A stretch of 64,000 bases of DNA from an uncultured Flavobacteriales bacterium. GTDB taxonomy: Bacteria > Bacteroidota > Bacteroidia > Flavobacteriales_G > Salibacteraceae. The translations under genes and the position numbers were made by a program. Location of the stretch: the NCBI GenBank assembly GCA_937121175.1, contig CAKZKD010000012.1:124001-188000 (forward strand). The letters are read 5' to 3'. The notes beneath the pieces were generated by a model. It did not search any database and was not told the origin of the DNA. It saw nothing but the letters and a program-made list of their open reading frames with translations. Positions 9,968 through 20,684 of the stretch are shown here, piece by piece (position 1 is the first letter of the stretch; every line of letters begins with the position of its first letter).

Positions 9968-10695
9968 AACATCTCTTTAATTCCGTAATACAAGAATTTC
10001 GGAACAACATTCAAATACCTCTTTCCTAGCCTTCTTGGTTCAGAAATCAACCTAAAAAACCATTCAAGACCATTTTTTTTCATCCAATTTGGTGCAGAAG
10101 GAACAGTACCTGCCAAAAAATCGAAGGCAGCACCCACGGGTAATATATAATGACAATTAGTGTACTTAGCAATTTCGTGTGCGAAGTAAATTTGCTTAGG
10201 TGCACCAAGGCCAATCCAAAGAACATCTGCTCCACTTTCGTTCACATCAATTGCCATTGCTTGTATCTCCGAAATGCTAAATTCTTTGAACGGTGGCGAA
10301 AAGAATCCACAACAGTTTGGGTTTCCAATTTCGGTTTCTATTACGTTTTTCAGTGTTTCAAGCGCAGAAGGCTTACCTCCGATAAAATAATGTTTAACTG
10401 CTTTGCCCTTAGTTAAATTTAATAGCGCAGGAAACACTTCTGGTCCTGAACATCGGTTCATTTTTTTTGCACCTTGAATTTTACCTAACCAAACCGAAGG
10501 AACTCCGTCAGGGAGGTTAATATGATAATCGTCAAGTACCTTCTGAAAATTAGGATTTTCGTATCCATGCACTAACACATTTGCATCTGAAGGGCTTATA
10601 AGTTTATTTTCTTTACCACCTTCAAAACCAGCAATAAATTGGTCATAAAATGACTGTATCCCTTGGTCGTATAATTCTGTCTTGAGAACCCTCAT
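9964..10695 (-). CDS. WecB/TagA/CpsF family glycosyltransferase
   Basis: NLPDGVPSVWLGK, ADVLWIGLGAPKQ, PVGAAFDFLAGTVPSAPNWMKKNGLEWFFRL. Confidence 0.92.
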   Translation of the reverse strand: MRVLKTELYDQGIQSFYDQFIAGFEGGKENKLISPSDANVLVHGYENPNFQKVLDDYHINLPDGVPSVWLGKIQGAKKMNRCSGPEVFPALLNLTKGKAVKHYFIGGKPSALETLKNVIETEIGNPNCCGFFSPPFKEFSISEIQAMAIDVNESGADVLWIGLGAPKQIYFAHEIAKYTNCHYILPVGAAFDFLAGTVPSAPNWMKKNGLEWFFRLISEPRRLGKRYLNVVPKFLYYGIKEMF

Positions 10696-11852
10696 TTCAA
10701 CACACTTTTATAAATTGAAAGTAATTGTTGAACGTTTGAAGTTGGCGTGTACAGTTCCTTGTAATTAGACGAAGCATTGTTCTTGAGCTCATTCAATAAT
10801 TCAGGGTTTGATCTCAACCGGGTTAATTGTTTTGCCAAATTCTGAACATCACCAAGATTAAACAGCAGTCCATTCTTTTCATGCTGAATCATTGAGCTCA
10901 TAGCTCCTAAATTTGAGGCAATAACAACTGTTTTTAACGCAAATGCTTCAAGAATTGTCATAGGCATTCCTTCGTACCAAATAGATGGAAATACCAACAC
11001 AGAACTCCTAGCCATAATACTCTGGGCTTCTTGGTACGGGAGTTCTCCTTTATATTCAACATTGAAATTTGTAAAGTCTATGTTTTCGACATTTTTTCCA
11101 ATCACCACAAACGAAACATCCGAAAACTCTTTTGACAATTCTAAAAAGACTTGAATTCCTTTCGATTCTTCAAGTCTACCCATGTATAAAACTTGAAATT
11201 TATTTGTTTTCGTAACGTCATTCTCATCCAATTCTACCGAAATAAAATTTGGTTTTACAGCTATTAAATCTTGGTCTATTCCTATTTCGATAAACTTATT
11301 TTTAGCAAAAGGAGTCAGGCAAATAAATCGGTTAATCCGACTATTCCAGAATCCCTTTTTTCTATTCACCGAAAGCATCCTAGCTACTGCATAGCTTTGT
11401 ACGTATGAATTTCGATAACATTTATGTTTAACGCCTTCAAAAGGATTGTTCTTCGTGATACAATCTTCGCAAGGCTTCTGTTCTCTCAATAGCAACCCAT
11501 TAATACACCCCAACCTATAATTGTGCAACGTTTGTACTACGGGCACATTTTTCTTTTGGCATGCATTATAGACGGAAGGAGAAATCAAGGGCAATGTATT
11601 GTGCACATGACAAAGATCGGGTGAATGCTTTTCTATCAACCTGGCAATTTCATCAAACGATTTTTCTGAATAGGTTGTTGAATGGATAAGACCAATTTTA
11701 TCGATAGTTGAGTAGTTATCAATTTCGTGATTATTTCGAAAATAGGTTACTACCTCTACCCCATTGGTTCGTAGCAGCTCAATTTCATTCTGAACGACAG
11801 TATCTTCACCCCCTTTGATTTTATAGGAGTTATGTACAACTAAGACCTTCAT
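10692..11852 (-). CDS. glycosyltransferase family 4
   Basis: HNSYKIKGGEDTVV, EGMPMTILEAFA motif. Confidence 0.9.
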   Translation of the reverse strand: MKVLVVHNSYKIKGGEDTVVQNEIELLRTNGVEVVTYFRNNHEIDNYSTIDKIGLIHSTTYSEKSFDEIARLIEKHSPDLCHVHNTLPLISPSVYNACQKKNVPVVQTLHNYRLGCINGLLLREQKPCEDCITKNNPFEGVKHKCYRNSYVQSYAVARMLSVNRKKGFWNSRINRFICLTPFAKNKFIEIGIDQDLIAVKPNFISVELDENDVTKTNKFQVLYMGRLEESKGIQVFLELSKEFSDVSFVVIGKNVENIDFTNFNVEYKGELPYQEAQSIMARSSVLVFPSIWYEGMPMTILEAFALKTVVIASNLGAMSSMIQHEKNGLLFNLGDVQNLAKQLTRLRSNPELLNELKNNASSNYKELYTPTSNVQQLLSIYKSVLK

Positions 11853-12940
11853 TCCATTGCTTTTTTACTTGCCAAATACATTCCCTTTGCAGCTGCATTA
11901 AACGTGTAATTCGAAATCAATTTAATCGCATTCGATGAAAAGCTTTGCCATTTTTCAGAATCATCCAAGAGTTCTACTATTCTTTTACACCATAAACTAA
12001 CCTCTAATTCTAGCGCATACCCGGTCTCATCGTTCAGCACAACCTCATGGGCAGCGGCAGTATTCATACTCGAAATTGTTGGTGTTCCTGCGGCAGAAGC
12101 TTCATTTACCACTATCCCCCATGCTTCTTGTAACGTTGGAAATAAATGAATCTTTGCATTTCCCATGTATCTTGGAATCTCGGTTTGCTCTACATGTCCC
12201 GCAAATTTGAATGTAACCTTCAATTTCGTTAAAGGCTCTTCGAGCTGAGCTTGTAAAGGACCTTTTCCTAAAAATACGATACTTAATCCAGGTCTTACCT
12301 TTACTAGTTGCCTTGCAACTTGAACTACAAAATCTGGATTTTTGTGCTCCAATAATGTCCCTGAAAAGATAAGGTCGTATTCCCGGTCTTTAAATGACAA
12401 ATTTGAATCATTAAACACTTTATTATTAGTTACTAAAGCACTTTGAACTATTTTTTCTTTGCTTGCTCCATAATGCTCAAATAATTTGAAAGTTTGTTTT
12501 GATGCACCAATAAATGCTTCGGAATTCCCCAATATTACTTTCCGTACAATGCGGTGAATTACGGATAAAGATGTCTCACTTTTCAGCCAGCCATCAGACA
12601 TTGCAATATGCTTTTTCCGCTTCAATCGTGTCCAAACCCATCCCTCAATTTGAGCAGGATTAAATCCGGTGGTAATAACTACATCTGGTTTTTTTGTATT
12701 CAAGTGCTTCCAAACTCCTTTGTTAAGATGAATGTAATTAAAACCATCTTTTTTTGCAATTGTTTTGGTTCGAGGCAAAATGTAATAATCGAATTCCATT
12801 GCAGGAAGGGTCCATGCTCTATTCTCTTCGATTGGAGCCATGTATGCAACATGTAATTCAACATCGGAATATGATGATAAAATAGTATAGACAGGAATTC
12901 TATACGGAACGGGAATATTAGTTATTACCAGAATCTTCAT
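11849..12940 (-). CDS. glycosyltransferase family 4
   Basis: PTLQEAWGIVVNEASAAGTP motif, two Rossmann-like halves. Confidence 0.88.
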   Translation of the reverse strand: MKILVITNIPVPYRIPVYTILSSYSDVELHVAYMAPIEENRAWTLPAMEFDYYILPRTKTIAKKDGFNYIHLNKGVWKHLNTKKPDVVITTGFNPAQIEGWVWTRLKRKKHIAMSDGWLKSETSLSVIHRIVRKVILGNSEAFIGASKQTFKLFEHYGASKEKIVQSALVTNNKVFNDSNLSFKDREYDLIFSGTLLEHKNPDFVVQVARQLVKVRPGLSIVFLGKGPLQAQLEEPLTKLKVTFKFAGHVEQTEIPRYMGNAKIHLFPTLQEAWGIVVNEASAAGTPTISSMNTAAAHEVVLNDETGYALELEVSLWCKRIVELLDDSEKWQSFSSNAIKLISNYTFNAAAKGMYLASKKAME

Positions 12941-14201
12941 CTATTCCAAATTTCCAAAAATTGGGTGCGTTAAAAAAGATGCCAGCAAAGCACGTAAAAA
13001 TTAAAATTCCTCTTTGGGTTTGTAATGTCGATTCCGTTAGGCAAAATGCCAAAAAACATAGCGAAAACAATAGGGCTACAGTATTTTTTTGCTTTATCGA
13101 TTGTGCTAATATAAGTATCAGGAGACATAGTAAAACCAGTGGTGCAAGTATGCCATAAGTAATTCCATATTGCAGAAATTGATTATGCGGATTGTATTCT
13201 TCTCCTGATACTAATACAAATTTAAAGTTGCGTGCCTTGTATTCTTCATTTAGAAAGTGCTGAAGGTTTCCGGTACCAACTCCCGTTAACCAATTACCAA
13301 TAAATAAAGGGGTTGCACAGTCCCAGAGTCCAAGCCTTGCCTGCAGTGCACTTTGGTGCTGATCAGAAAGATTGTATTCTACCTCAAAAGATTCAAGCTT
13401 GGTGATTAGGCTTTTTCCAGCTATTCCGCAAATTAAGATTAAAGTTAGAGTAGCCAGCAGGGTGACTTTTATTGACTTTAGCGCGCTTTTATAACCAAAG
13501 TAAAAAAGTACAACAGCCATGCTAAATGCGTAGAGTAACGAAAACACGGCAGACTTCAACAACACAATAAGAATGAAATGGAAGGCTAGTAAAAGCAATA
13601 CAAGTATTTTCCTAGAATTCCACATACAGTTCCACGCAGAAGCAGCGTAAGAAATAAGCGAAACAGAACCCATCGTGACGACTAATGAATGGTATATGGG
13701 ATGCACACCAAACGGGTTGGTTAACAAGTGCGACATGTAAAAGTTATAAGAAAAGTGGCTATCTCCTGGAATACTAGATACACTGCCTGTAGTCCAAAAG
13801 TTATAAGTGGCAAACAATAGAAAAGCGATGCCTGAAAATAAAATCGCTGCTTGAAAAACAAAAAGGAATCTTTTTCGGGACATACTGCTGGACTTTATTA
13901 GGGGCAATGTAAAGAAAGGCATAACAATAAAACTCAAATTGCGACTGACTCGGGTTACGCCATCTTCCAAATCAAACGATCTGAACAGCCCAACAACCAT
14001 TAGAAGAAACAGAGTTGAAAACAACAGAATTAGCGGCTTGTTGAACTTAGTGGTATAAAATCTAAAATCATCTTTAATACAAAGTGATGTTGTTACGCAC
14101 AATGGAATCAATAACAAAGCCTGAATGTTGACATGTATGCAATGTGAAATCAACAACAGCGCAAAGGACCATTCCCAATATTTATGCATTTTCTTCCGCA
14201 T
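12918..14201 (-). CDS. O-antigen ligase/polymerase family protein
   Basis: Polytopic; TGVGTGNLQ...EEYNPHNQFLQYGITYGI typical Wzy_C/WaaL block. Confidence 0.82.
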   Translation of the reverse strand: MRKKMHKYWEWSFALLLISHCIHVNIQALLLIPLCVTTSLCIKDDFRFYTTKFNKPLILLFSTLFLLMVVGLFRSFDLEDGVTRVSRNLSFIVMPFFTLPLIKSSSMSRKRFLFVFQAAILFSGIAFLLFATYNFWTTGSVSSIPGDSHFSYNFYMSHLLTNPFGVHPIYHSLVVTMGSVSLISYAASAWNCMWNSRKILVLLLLAFHFILIVLLKSAVFSLLYAFSMAVVLFYFGYKSALKSIKVTLLATLTLILICGIAGKSLITKLESFEVEYNLSDQHQSALQARLGLWDCATPLFIGNWLTGVGTGNLQHFLNEEYKARNFKFVLVSGEEYNPHNQFLQYGITYGILAPLVLLCLLILILAQSIKQKNTVALLFSLCFLAFCLTESTLQTQRGILIFTCFAGIFFNAPNFWKFGIDEDSGNN

Positions 14202-15471
14202 CTCTTAATCCATACTCCGATAATGACCAATGCACTATAACAAAACCGAGCATTACCCAGTAAATTGCTTTGTTGACAATAGGTATAGTAACTCCAATGA
14301 GCAGAAATGGTAGCAGGAAACTAACAAAATAAAATTTAGACAAATTAACTGTACTAAATTTCTGACTCAACTCTTTCCGAATCACATAAAACAAAAAGCC
14401 AACAAACATCAACCCTGCTAATCCACTATTTATAAAAATGCTAAGTAGTGAATTGTGCGTGTGCATGGTCAAATTTTTATTTGGAAATTGAGATAGTGGA
14501 TAAAAATTTTCAGGAGTAGCATATTTTGCAAAAATGGAAAACTCCGACCCCATGCCAGAACCAAATAAATAGTTCCAAAAAGTAAAATTTTGAATTCCTT
14601 CAAAATATATATTCCAAATACTCCCCCTACCAGTAAGCATAGTTGGCTCAAAGAGATAGCCAGTGTATTTATAAACGATTGCCATTTTCATGTAAAACAC
14701 AACTAGGCTTATAAGTAATACAAGACTCAGATATGAAAACAATCTCCTTCTTGACATAAGCTTAAAATGATAAAAAATTGTTTTATCCAAAAACACAATG
14801 TAAATAATCAACAATAGAAATGTTGTGGCAAAAATTGCTTTGAAGAGTGAGGTTGCAGCAACGATTAATAGAATAAATATATACCGTAGTGCCTTTTTAG
14901 TTGGAAGAAAGATTGCCATAATTCCTAGAAAGTAAATAATGACAGCAATTTCAGATCCATGATACAAAAACCCGTTGGGTCTTGGGGTTTCGACACCCAT
15001 AATTCGAACCGAATTGATAAAATCGGCAGCTAAAAAAGTAATTGGAACTACACCAACAAACTGTAGAACTGTAATAATTAATGGAATAAGCGCAGCCCCA
15101 ATTAATCGATTACGATATTTCTTTAACATCCAGGGCGGTAATTCTTTGTTGAGTGTAATGGTACTAATTGCTACCAAAATAAAAGGGCCAAAAAAGAAAT
15201 CAATCAGTGTTTTTATACTCGAAACTGGATAGAAAAACTGAATGACGAGGTAAAATAGTAAGACATAAAATAGCCACTTTTTATTGCTCTTAAAAGCCAA
15301 ATGATAAACTGCCGCTAAAAACGCTATTCCAAAAGCATAGTGGTGTATTTTTAAACCGATAGGAGGAAGAATATTGCCCAAAATCATAAAAATTGGGCTA
15401 ACGCTCAATATCTCCATTAACACAAAGGCACCGATGTTTTTTCTGTTGAATGCTGTGCTAATTTCACTCAT
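14182..15471 (-). CDS. O-antigen ligase/polymerase-like membrane protein
   Basis: Polytopic; FGSGMGSEFS...MHTHNSLLSIFINSGLAGL. Confidence 0.72.
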   Translation of the reverse strand: MSEISTAFNRKNIGAFVLMEILSVSPIFMILGNILPPIGLKIHHYAFGIAFLAAVYHLAFKSNKKWLFYVLLFYLVIQFFYPVSSIKTLIDFFFGPFILVAISTITLNKELPPWMLKKYRNRLIGAALIPLIITVLQFVGVVPITFLAADFINSVRIMGVETPRPNGFLYHGSEIAVIIYFLGIMAIFLPTKKALRYIFILLIVAATSLFKAIFATTFLLLIIYIVFLDKTIFYHFKLMSRRRLFSYLSLVLLISLVVFYMKMAIVYKYTGYLFEPTMLTGRGSIWNIYFEGIQNFTFWNYLFGSGMGSEFSIFAKYATPENFYPLSQFPNKNLTMHTHNSLLSIFINSGLAGLMFVGFLFYVIRKELSQKFSTVNLSKFYFVSFLLPFLLIGVTIPIVNKAIYWVMLGFVIVHWSLSEYGLRDAEENA

Positions 15472-16789
15472 AAGATTGAGCTAATTCTTTTTTACACTCC
15501 ATTGGCAAATACACCGAAAGTGGCAGTAAACTAATGAGTGAGGCTCCAATTATTCCAGCCACTTCATACTCAACTGACAACCAGTAAGATAAAGGAATAT
15601 TCATTAATGCTGCCAATAAATAAAATTTGGTCAACATCGATAATTTTTCTATAGCGTACAAATAGTACGAAAACATGGAAACCCAAAGCGTTTGAAGAGT
15701 ATATAAAGCAACTACGGAACTTAACATCAATGAAATTCCAAGGGAACTTCCAATCCACAATTGATAAGCAAAATCAGAGACCACTAACATTAGTATAGCG
15801 CCAATGGCCAGAAGCAACCATATTAGAAACAGTTGAAACAATTTTTTTGATATCCAATCCATCGAATTTAAAAGATGCTCTTTGGTAAATGCCGACCAAA
15901 ATGGAACTAAAATGATATTGAAAACTACTAGGAGAATATTAAAATAGCGCAATGCAACTTGATAAGCAGTTACTTCACTTGGCGAAATCAACCTCATAAT
16001 CAGTAAGTTATCTGTACTCAACAACAGCAATAGACCTAATTGCAATAAGAAAAAGCGTGAAGTTGCCTTATCGGATATTAGCCGTGATTTCCAATTTCGA
16101 AAAAAAAAATGTGGTTTTAAATCACTTAAAACAGAACGTCTATAAAACAAAAAAGCAGCCGCCCAAGTGACAATTGGACCTAAAGACATTGCAATACAGA
16201 GAGGTATTAGCTTTATTTCTGTATAAAAATGAGACAACAGAAATATGCCAATCATCTGAACCAAACTCTGAAGAAAAAACAAAATATAGCTGTCCTTAGC
16301 TCTATGAATGGACAACAAAATTGTGTTTATTGAAAAGAATACAAAATGAGCACAGAAAAGCAATAAACATAAAATCAATGTTAGTTTTAGGTCAATTTCA
16401 GAAATGAAGCTTATCGAAAAAAGTTCGTCTATTGGGAGCAATAAAATCGCCAATCCTACAATAATAAATACTCCAAAATAATGTACGATTGATTGAGAAA
16501 ACATCTCACGAATGGTAGATTTATATTCGACTGAATCTTTGGTTTCAAAAGAACTCGTGATTGCCTTTCTAAATCCATTGTTTAAGCCTACTTCAATGCA
16601 AGAAAACAAGGTAAAGACCGATAGGAAGGTCAGCCAGAAACCATAATTTTCTTCATTTGATGCACCGATAATAAATCGAATTAAAAACAAGTTAAGCCCA
16701 ACATGCAGCGCCTTAACAACAAAAGAATGGCTAATGTTAATTTTTAACCCAGAAGCAGTTGAATTGGACTTACTCGTTGGCTTGACCAT
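15464..16789 (-). CDS. polysaccharide flippase-like (Wzx/MATE) membrane protein
   Basis: About 12 hydrophobic segments, locus context. Confidence 0.72.
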   Translation of the reverse strand: MVKPTSKSNSTASGLKINISHSFVVKALHVGLNLFLIRFIIGASNEENYGFWLTFLSVFTLFSCIEVGLNNGFRKAITSSFETKDSVEYKSTIREMFSQSIVHYFGVFIIVGLAILLLPIDELFSISFISEIDLKLTLILCLLLFCAHFVFFSINTILLSIHRAKDSYILFFLQSLVQMIGIFLLSHFYTEIKLIPLCIAMSLGPIVTWAAAFLFYRRSVLSDLKPHFFFRNWKSRLISDKATSRFFLLQLGLLLLLSTDNLLIMRLISPSEVTAYQVALRYFNILLVVFNIILVPFWSAFTKEHLLNSMDWISKKLFQLFLIWLLLAIGAILMLVVSDFAYQLWIGSSLGISLMLSSVVALYTLQTLWVSMFSYYLYAIEKLSMLTKFYLLAALMNIPLSYWLSVEYEVAGIIGASLISLLPLSVYLPMECKKELAQSYE

Positions 16790-17824
16790 CTATGATCTTT
16801 TGACATAAAGTCTTTTAATGCTCATAAATAAAATGCTAAACAAAATTGAAATCATTGCTAAGGCAACCGCCCTTCCTTTTGCACCTAAAAATTCTTTCTG
16901 TCCTTCAGCATTTAAGCCTGATGCAACTTGATAAAACTGATCGTAAAGTTTCAATTCCTCTGTCACCATATTTAAGCGATATTGATATTCATCATGACGC
17001 TTTTGAGTAGCCAGAATCACTTGTTCGTCAGAACTCATATTAGTTCCAGCAGAAAAATTTGTAACAGATTTTGACTCTACTTTTTTAGCCTCAAGTAGAA
17101 GAACATCTGCATACATATCTTTTATTTTTTCTATATCCAGAATTCTTTTCTCTAGAACAGCTTTTTCTCTAAGCAACAGTTCTTTTCCATCTCTAACTTC
17201 TTTTTTAAGGTGTTCTGGTCTTTCAAGAAATTTCAATAGACCAGATTGTAGTTTCCCAAAAATTCTCGAATTATTAGAGTAAATAGTTATTCTGTGTTTA
17301 AAAAAGAGTTCCGGATTTTCACTGTTCATTAATTGCTTTATATCCAGATGATTCAAAGCACTAGTGTCAACGTCAAAAAGTAAAAGGCTTATTGCCTTCA
17401 CTTTATCAATATTATTTCCGCTTGGCTCAACTGTTATATGATGGAGCTGTTGAGCATCCTCGATACTCACATTAAAGACTTCAGCAATTTCCTGACGGTT
17501 GTTGTTACTTATCAGCGAGCCCAGGTAACCAACATCCGAATACAATTGGTCGGAAATTCCCTTTAACGGAGCAACTACCATATTTGAACTATAACTTCTA
17601 GGCATTACATAAATACTCATGTACCCCAGCACACCAAACACCACTAATACCGCTATATGAACACGAATGTTATCTAGTACGACATCGAAAATAAAGCGAA
17701 AAACTCGCAGTGTGTTTTTAATTAAAACCCAGCAAAAATTCAACACTCTTGCAAAAAGTGTTTCAATATCCTTAATCACCGGAGTTACACTAACCGATTC
17801 GTATGATTTCGAGTCTTTATCCAT
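16790..17824 (-). CDS. Wzz/chain-length-determinant-like protein
   Basis: N- and C-terminal TM segments flanking periplasmic coiled-coil region. Confidence 0.65.
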   Translation of the reverse strand: MDKDSKSYESVSVTPVIKDIETLFARVLNFCWVLIKNTLRVFRFIFDVVLDNIRVHIAVLVVFGVLGYMSIYVMPRSYSSNMVVAPLKGISDQLYSDVGYLGSLISNNNRQEIAEVFNVSIEDAQQLHHITVEPSGNNIDKVKAISLLLFDVDTSALNHLDIKQLMNSENPELFFKHRITIYSNNSRIFGKLQSGLLKFLERPEHLKKEVRDGKELLLREKAVLEKRILDIEKIKDMYADVLLLEAKKVESKSVTNFSAGTNMSSDEQVILATQKRHDEYQYRLNMVTEELKLYDQFYQVASGLNAEGQKEFLGAKGRAVALAMISILFSILFMSIKRLYVKRS

Positions 17825-17883
17825 GCAGTTTAATTGAGAAGCAAATATAATGTTCTTGAAATACCGATTGGTAATTTACCTTC

Positions 17884-18381
17884 CTACTGAGTGGGTATTC
17901 CGTTGCGTAACCAAACGGCCCAAACTTTATTATAGGTATGAATTTTTTGAGTGGTTTTTCCCGTAGTATCCACCAGAGATTTCCCATCATTAACCCATTG
18001 AAATATTCCGCCTTTTAGGTTATAGACTTTTAAGTTAGGATTTGACGTCAGTAACCGCTCACCAATCTTTTCGCTTCTGTAACCAATTGAACAGTAAACC
18101 AATACAGGTTTTTCTGGATTCAAATTGAGATGGCCAAATTCGTTGGATTCTGGTTCAGCGCGTTGTGCACCTGCAATGGCACTTACCGAGAATTCATCAA
18201 TACTTCTGGCATCAACTACGTTATAATTAGCCACCTCTTCTTCGCTAATCGAAATTTGCTCTACGCTATTCGATAGCATAGTTTTTAGCATTAAATCGTA
18301 CGCGCGTTGTTTGAAAGCCATAGTGCAAAGAACTACAACTGCGATCAATAGCACAGTGGTAACAAGGATTTTTTTCAGCAT
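17884..18381 (-). CDS. rhodanese-like domain protein, membrane-anchored
   Basis: VVDARSIDEF, VLVYCSIGYRSEKIGERL. Confidence 0.87.
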   Translation of the reverse strand: MLKKILVTTVLLIAVVVLCTMAFKQRAYDLMLKTMLSNSVEQISISEEEVANYNVVDARSIDEFSVSAIAGAQRAEPESNEFGHLNLNPEKPVLVYCSIGYRSEKIGERLLTSNPNLKVYNLKGGIFQWVNDGKSLVDTTGKTTQKIHTYNKVWAVWLRNGIPTQ

Positions 18382-18548
18382 TTAATTCAAAGGTAAAATC
18401 AATATGCGAATACTCCTGGTGACTAATTCAAACTAATCTGTAATCCATAATCATTTAAGGGAAACTTGCACCGAGCTAACGATGTTTTGTTCGCTTCTCG
18501 ATAAGATTCTCCTTCATCAAATCAATCCAATCGACAGAACGAAATGGA

Positions 18549-19595
18549 TTACTTCAACAATTCAGGAAATTTCTTAATTGCTTTTTTGTACCTAGGAATA
18601 GAAACCGCCACTACATAACTTTGATTCGGGTTCAACTTTACGTAATTCTGGTGGTACTTTTCTGCAATGTAAAACGTTTCAAATGGCTCTACCTCAACCG
18701 CAATGGGCTTATCTAGATCTGCAGTTGACTTTAGTTTAGTTAAATACTCTTCAACCTTCTTTTTCTCTTCTTCGTTTTTGTAAAAAACTATAGAACGATA
18801 TTGCTTTCCAATATCATTGCCTTGGCCGTTTACTTGGGTAATATCTCCTGCATTAAAATACACTTTCAACAACTCTTCAAAACTGATTACACTCGGGTCA
18901 TATTGAATTTCAACAGCCTCGGCATGACCTGTTTTACCGCTGCCTACCCCTCTGTAAGTCGGGTTCTTTTCCGTTCCACCAGAATATCCTGAAACAACTT
19001 CCCTCACCCCTTTTACGGCTTCAAAAATTTCTTCTACGCACCAAAAACATCCCTGAGCAAAGTATGCTGTTTCGAAATCTTGTTTCGGTGCAAAATCCAA
19101 TGAAGCTCCGTTAATGCAATATCTTAAACCGGTCGGTCTTGGGCCGTCGTTAAATACGTGTCCTAGATGTCCATCGCATCTTGCACAAGTAACCTCATCA
19201 CGGGTCATTCCGTGTGAATTATCTGTTCCTACTGCTACTGCCTTGCTGTGGTAAAAGTCGAAAAAGCTTGGCCATCCCGTTCCTGATTTAAACTTAGTAT
19301 TCGAGGCAAATAATGGGTTTTCGCAAGCTACGCAGAGAAAAACACCTTCTTTTTTATAATCGTTGTGGGCATGTGTAAACGGACGCTCAGTTCCTTTTTC
19401 ACGTACAATACGATACTCCTCATTATCCAATTGTTTTTTCCATTCGGCTTCTGACTTTTCGATTTTTGTTGTCCAGTTGGTGTCTAACCCAACCACTCTA
19501 ATTTTTGAAGCATCACTGGGTTTGGTTTGTTGCTGCGAATTGGTGCAATTCACGAATAAAGCCAATATGCTCACTAGGATTGTAATCTCTTTCAT
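18549..19595 (-). CDS. msrBA: bifunctional peptide methionine sulfoxide reductase MsrB/MsrA, lipoprotein-like
   Basis: MsrB motifs (GTGWPSF, RDEVTCARCDGHLGHVF, RYCINGASLDF) then MsrA GCFWCVEE; N-terminal lipobox-like LFVNC. Confidence 0.93.
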   Translation of the reverse strand: MKEITILVSILALFVNCTNSQQQTKPSDASKIRVVGLDTNWTTKIEKSEAEWKKQLDNEEYRIVREKGTERPFTHAHNDYKKEGVFLCVACENPLFASNTKFKSGTGWPSFFDFYHSKAVAVGTDNSHGMTRDEVTCARCDGHLGHVFNDGPRPTGLRYCINGASLDFAPKQDFETAYFAQGCFWCVEEIFEAVKGVREVVSGYSGGTEKNPTYRGVGSGKTGHAEAVEIQYDPSVISFEELLKVYFNAGDITQVNGQGNDIGKQYRSIVFYKNEEEKKKVEEYLTKLKSTADLDKPIAVEVEPFETFYIAEKYHQNYVKLNPNQSYVVAVSIPRYKKAIKKFPELLK

Positions 19596-19925
19596 CTTCT
19601 CAAATTTTATAAGGGCAAAGGTTCAACAAAACATTGTACCGTTCTAGCTAATACGTGACATTTGAGTAGATTGATTGGTTTGATTAGTTGAAAACCATTC
19701 TTTCATCAAAACTCGTTGAAGTTTAAATCATTTCGAATCTTAGTGAGATTATTTACTTTAGTTATCGTTTCCAACCAATAGTGGTACAAGACTACTCAAT
19801 GCAACTAGTTGGTAATCAGAAACAATTAGTATTGAAGCAAAAAAGGGCTGATAGCAATTATGTTGTTAGCTAAAGATTGTCTTTTATTAATCAATATTTT
19901 TAGCAGAAAGTTAAAATAAAGAGCA

Positions 19926-20684
19926 ATGAATAACAGAATTATAAAAGTAATTTATTTTGATGAAACTGCAGCAGCAGACTATCTCGATATATCGAACGGT
20001 GGCAAGAAAACTGAGGAGAAGAACAAAATAAAAGGTTCAACTGCCAACGCAAAGGCAGAGGCTAAAATTGAAGCAAAAACAGGTGTCGTTTTCGATATAC
20101 TTTCAGCCTTAATCAATACAAAAGGTAGTTTATCTATTAATGGTGACATGTCGGGAATTAGCGAAACTGCTGTAAAAACAACAATTACCAAAACCATATT
20201 AAATGACTATATCACTCAAGCTTCAACCGATAAATCAATAGAAGTCTTACAAGATTGTACTATTCAAGCTTTTCCTAATTCAATTTCATTTTTTAAAATG
20301 TATACTCCCTACTTGAAAATGCTAAAAATGGAGGATGAAAATGTCGACCTATCAAAAATGGATGAAACCCTTATAGACGGAAAGGGCTATTTCGAAATGA
20401 CTAATCTCGATGAATCAGGCAATGTGGAGTTCATTTTACGGTTTAACTTAACTTCGTTTAATAACAATTACCGGTTAGCAGATCTCACACGAATGCAGTT
20501 AAGTTATTACGTGGTAAAAGTTGGGCAGGCTATCCCAAGTTCAATGGATATTGAGAAAGAATTTGATTTGGATAAGAACCGAGTCCAATTAACCGTTGAA
20601 AAACTAAAAGGTGAAGAGAGTAAGAAGGAAAATTTAGTCCCAATTTATGATGTTGTACTAGCTGGAGTTTCTGCCCATGAATAA
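19926..20684 (+). CDS. DUF6414-like protein of unknown function
   Basis: N-terminal IKVIYFDETAAADYLDISNGGKK pattern; 8-nt overlap with AAA gene. Confidence 0.6.
   Translation: MNNRIIKVIYFDETAAADYLDISNGGKKTEEKNKIKGSTANAKAEAKIEAKTGVVFDILSALINTKGSLSINGDMSGISETAVKTTITKTILNDYITQASTDKSIEVLQDCTIQAFPNSISFFKMYTPYLKMLKMEDENVDLSKMDETLIDGKGYFEMTNLDESGNVEFILRFNLTSFNNNYRLADLTRMQLSYYVVKVGQAIPSSMDIEKEFDLDKNRVQLTVEKLKGEESKKENLVPIYDVVLAGVSAHE

Noticed and set aside
18476-18553. Minus-strand 25-codon open segment SNPFRSVDWIDLMKENLIEKRTKHR* downstream of msrBA
   Set aside because: Short, bounded by an in-frame TGA, and no suitable start with context; could be chance.
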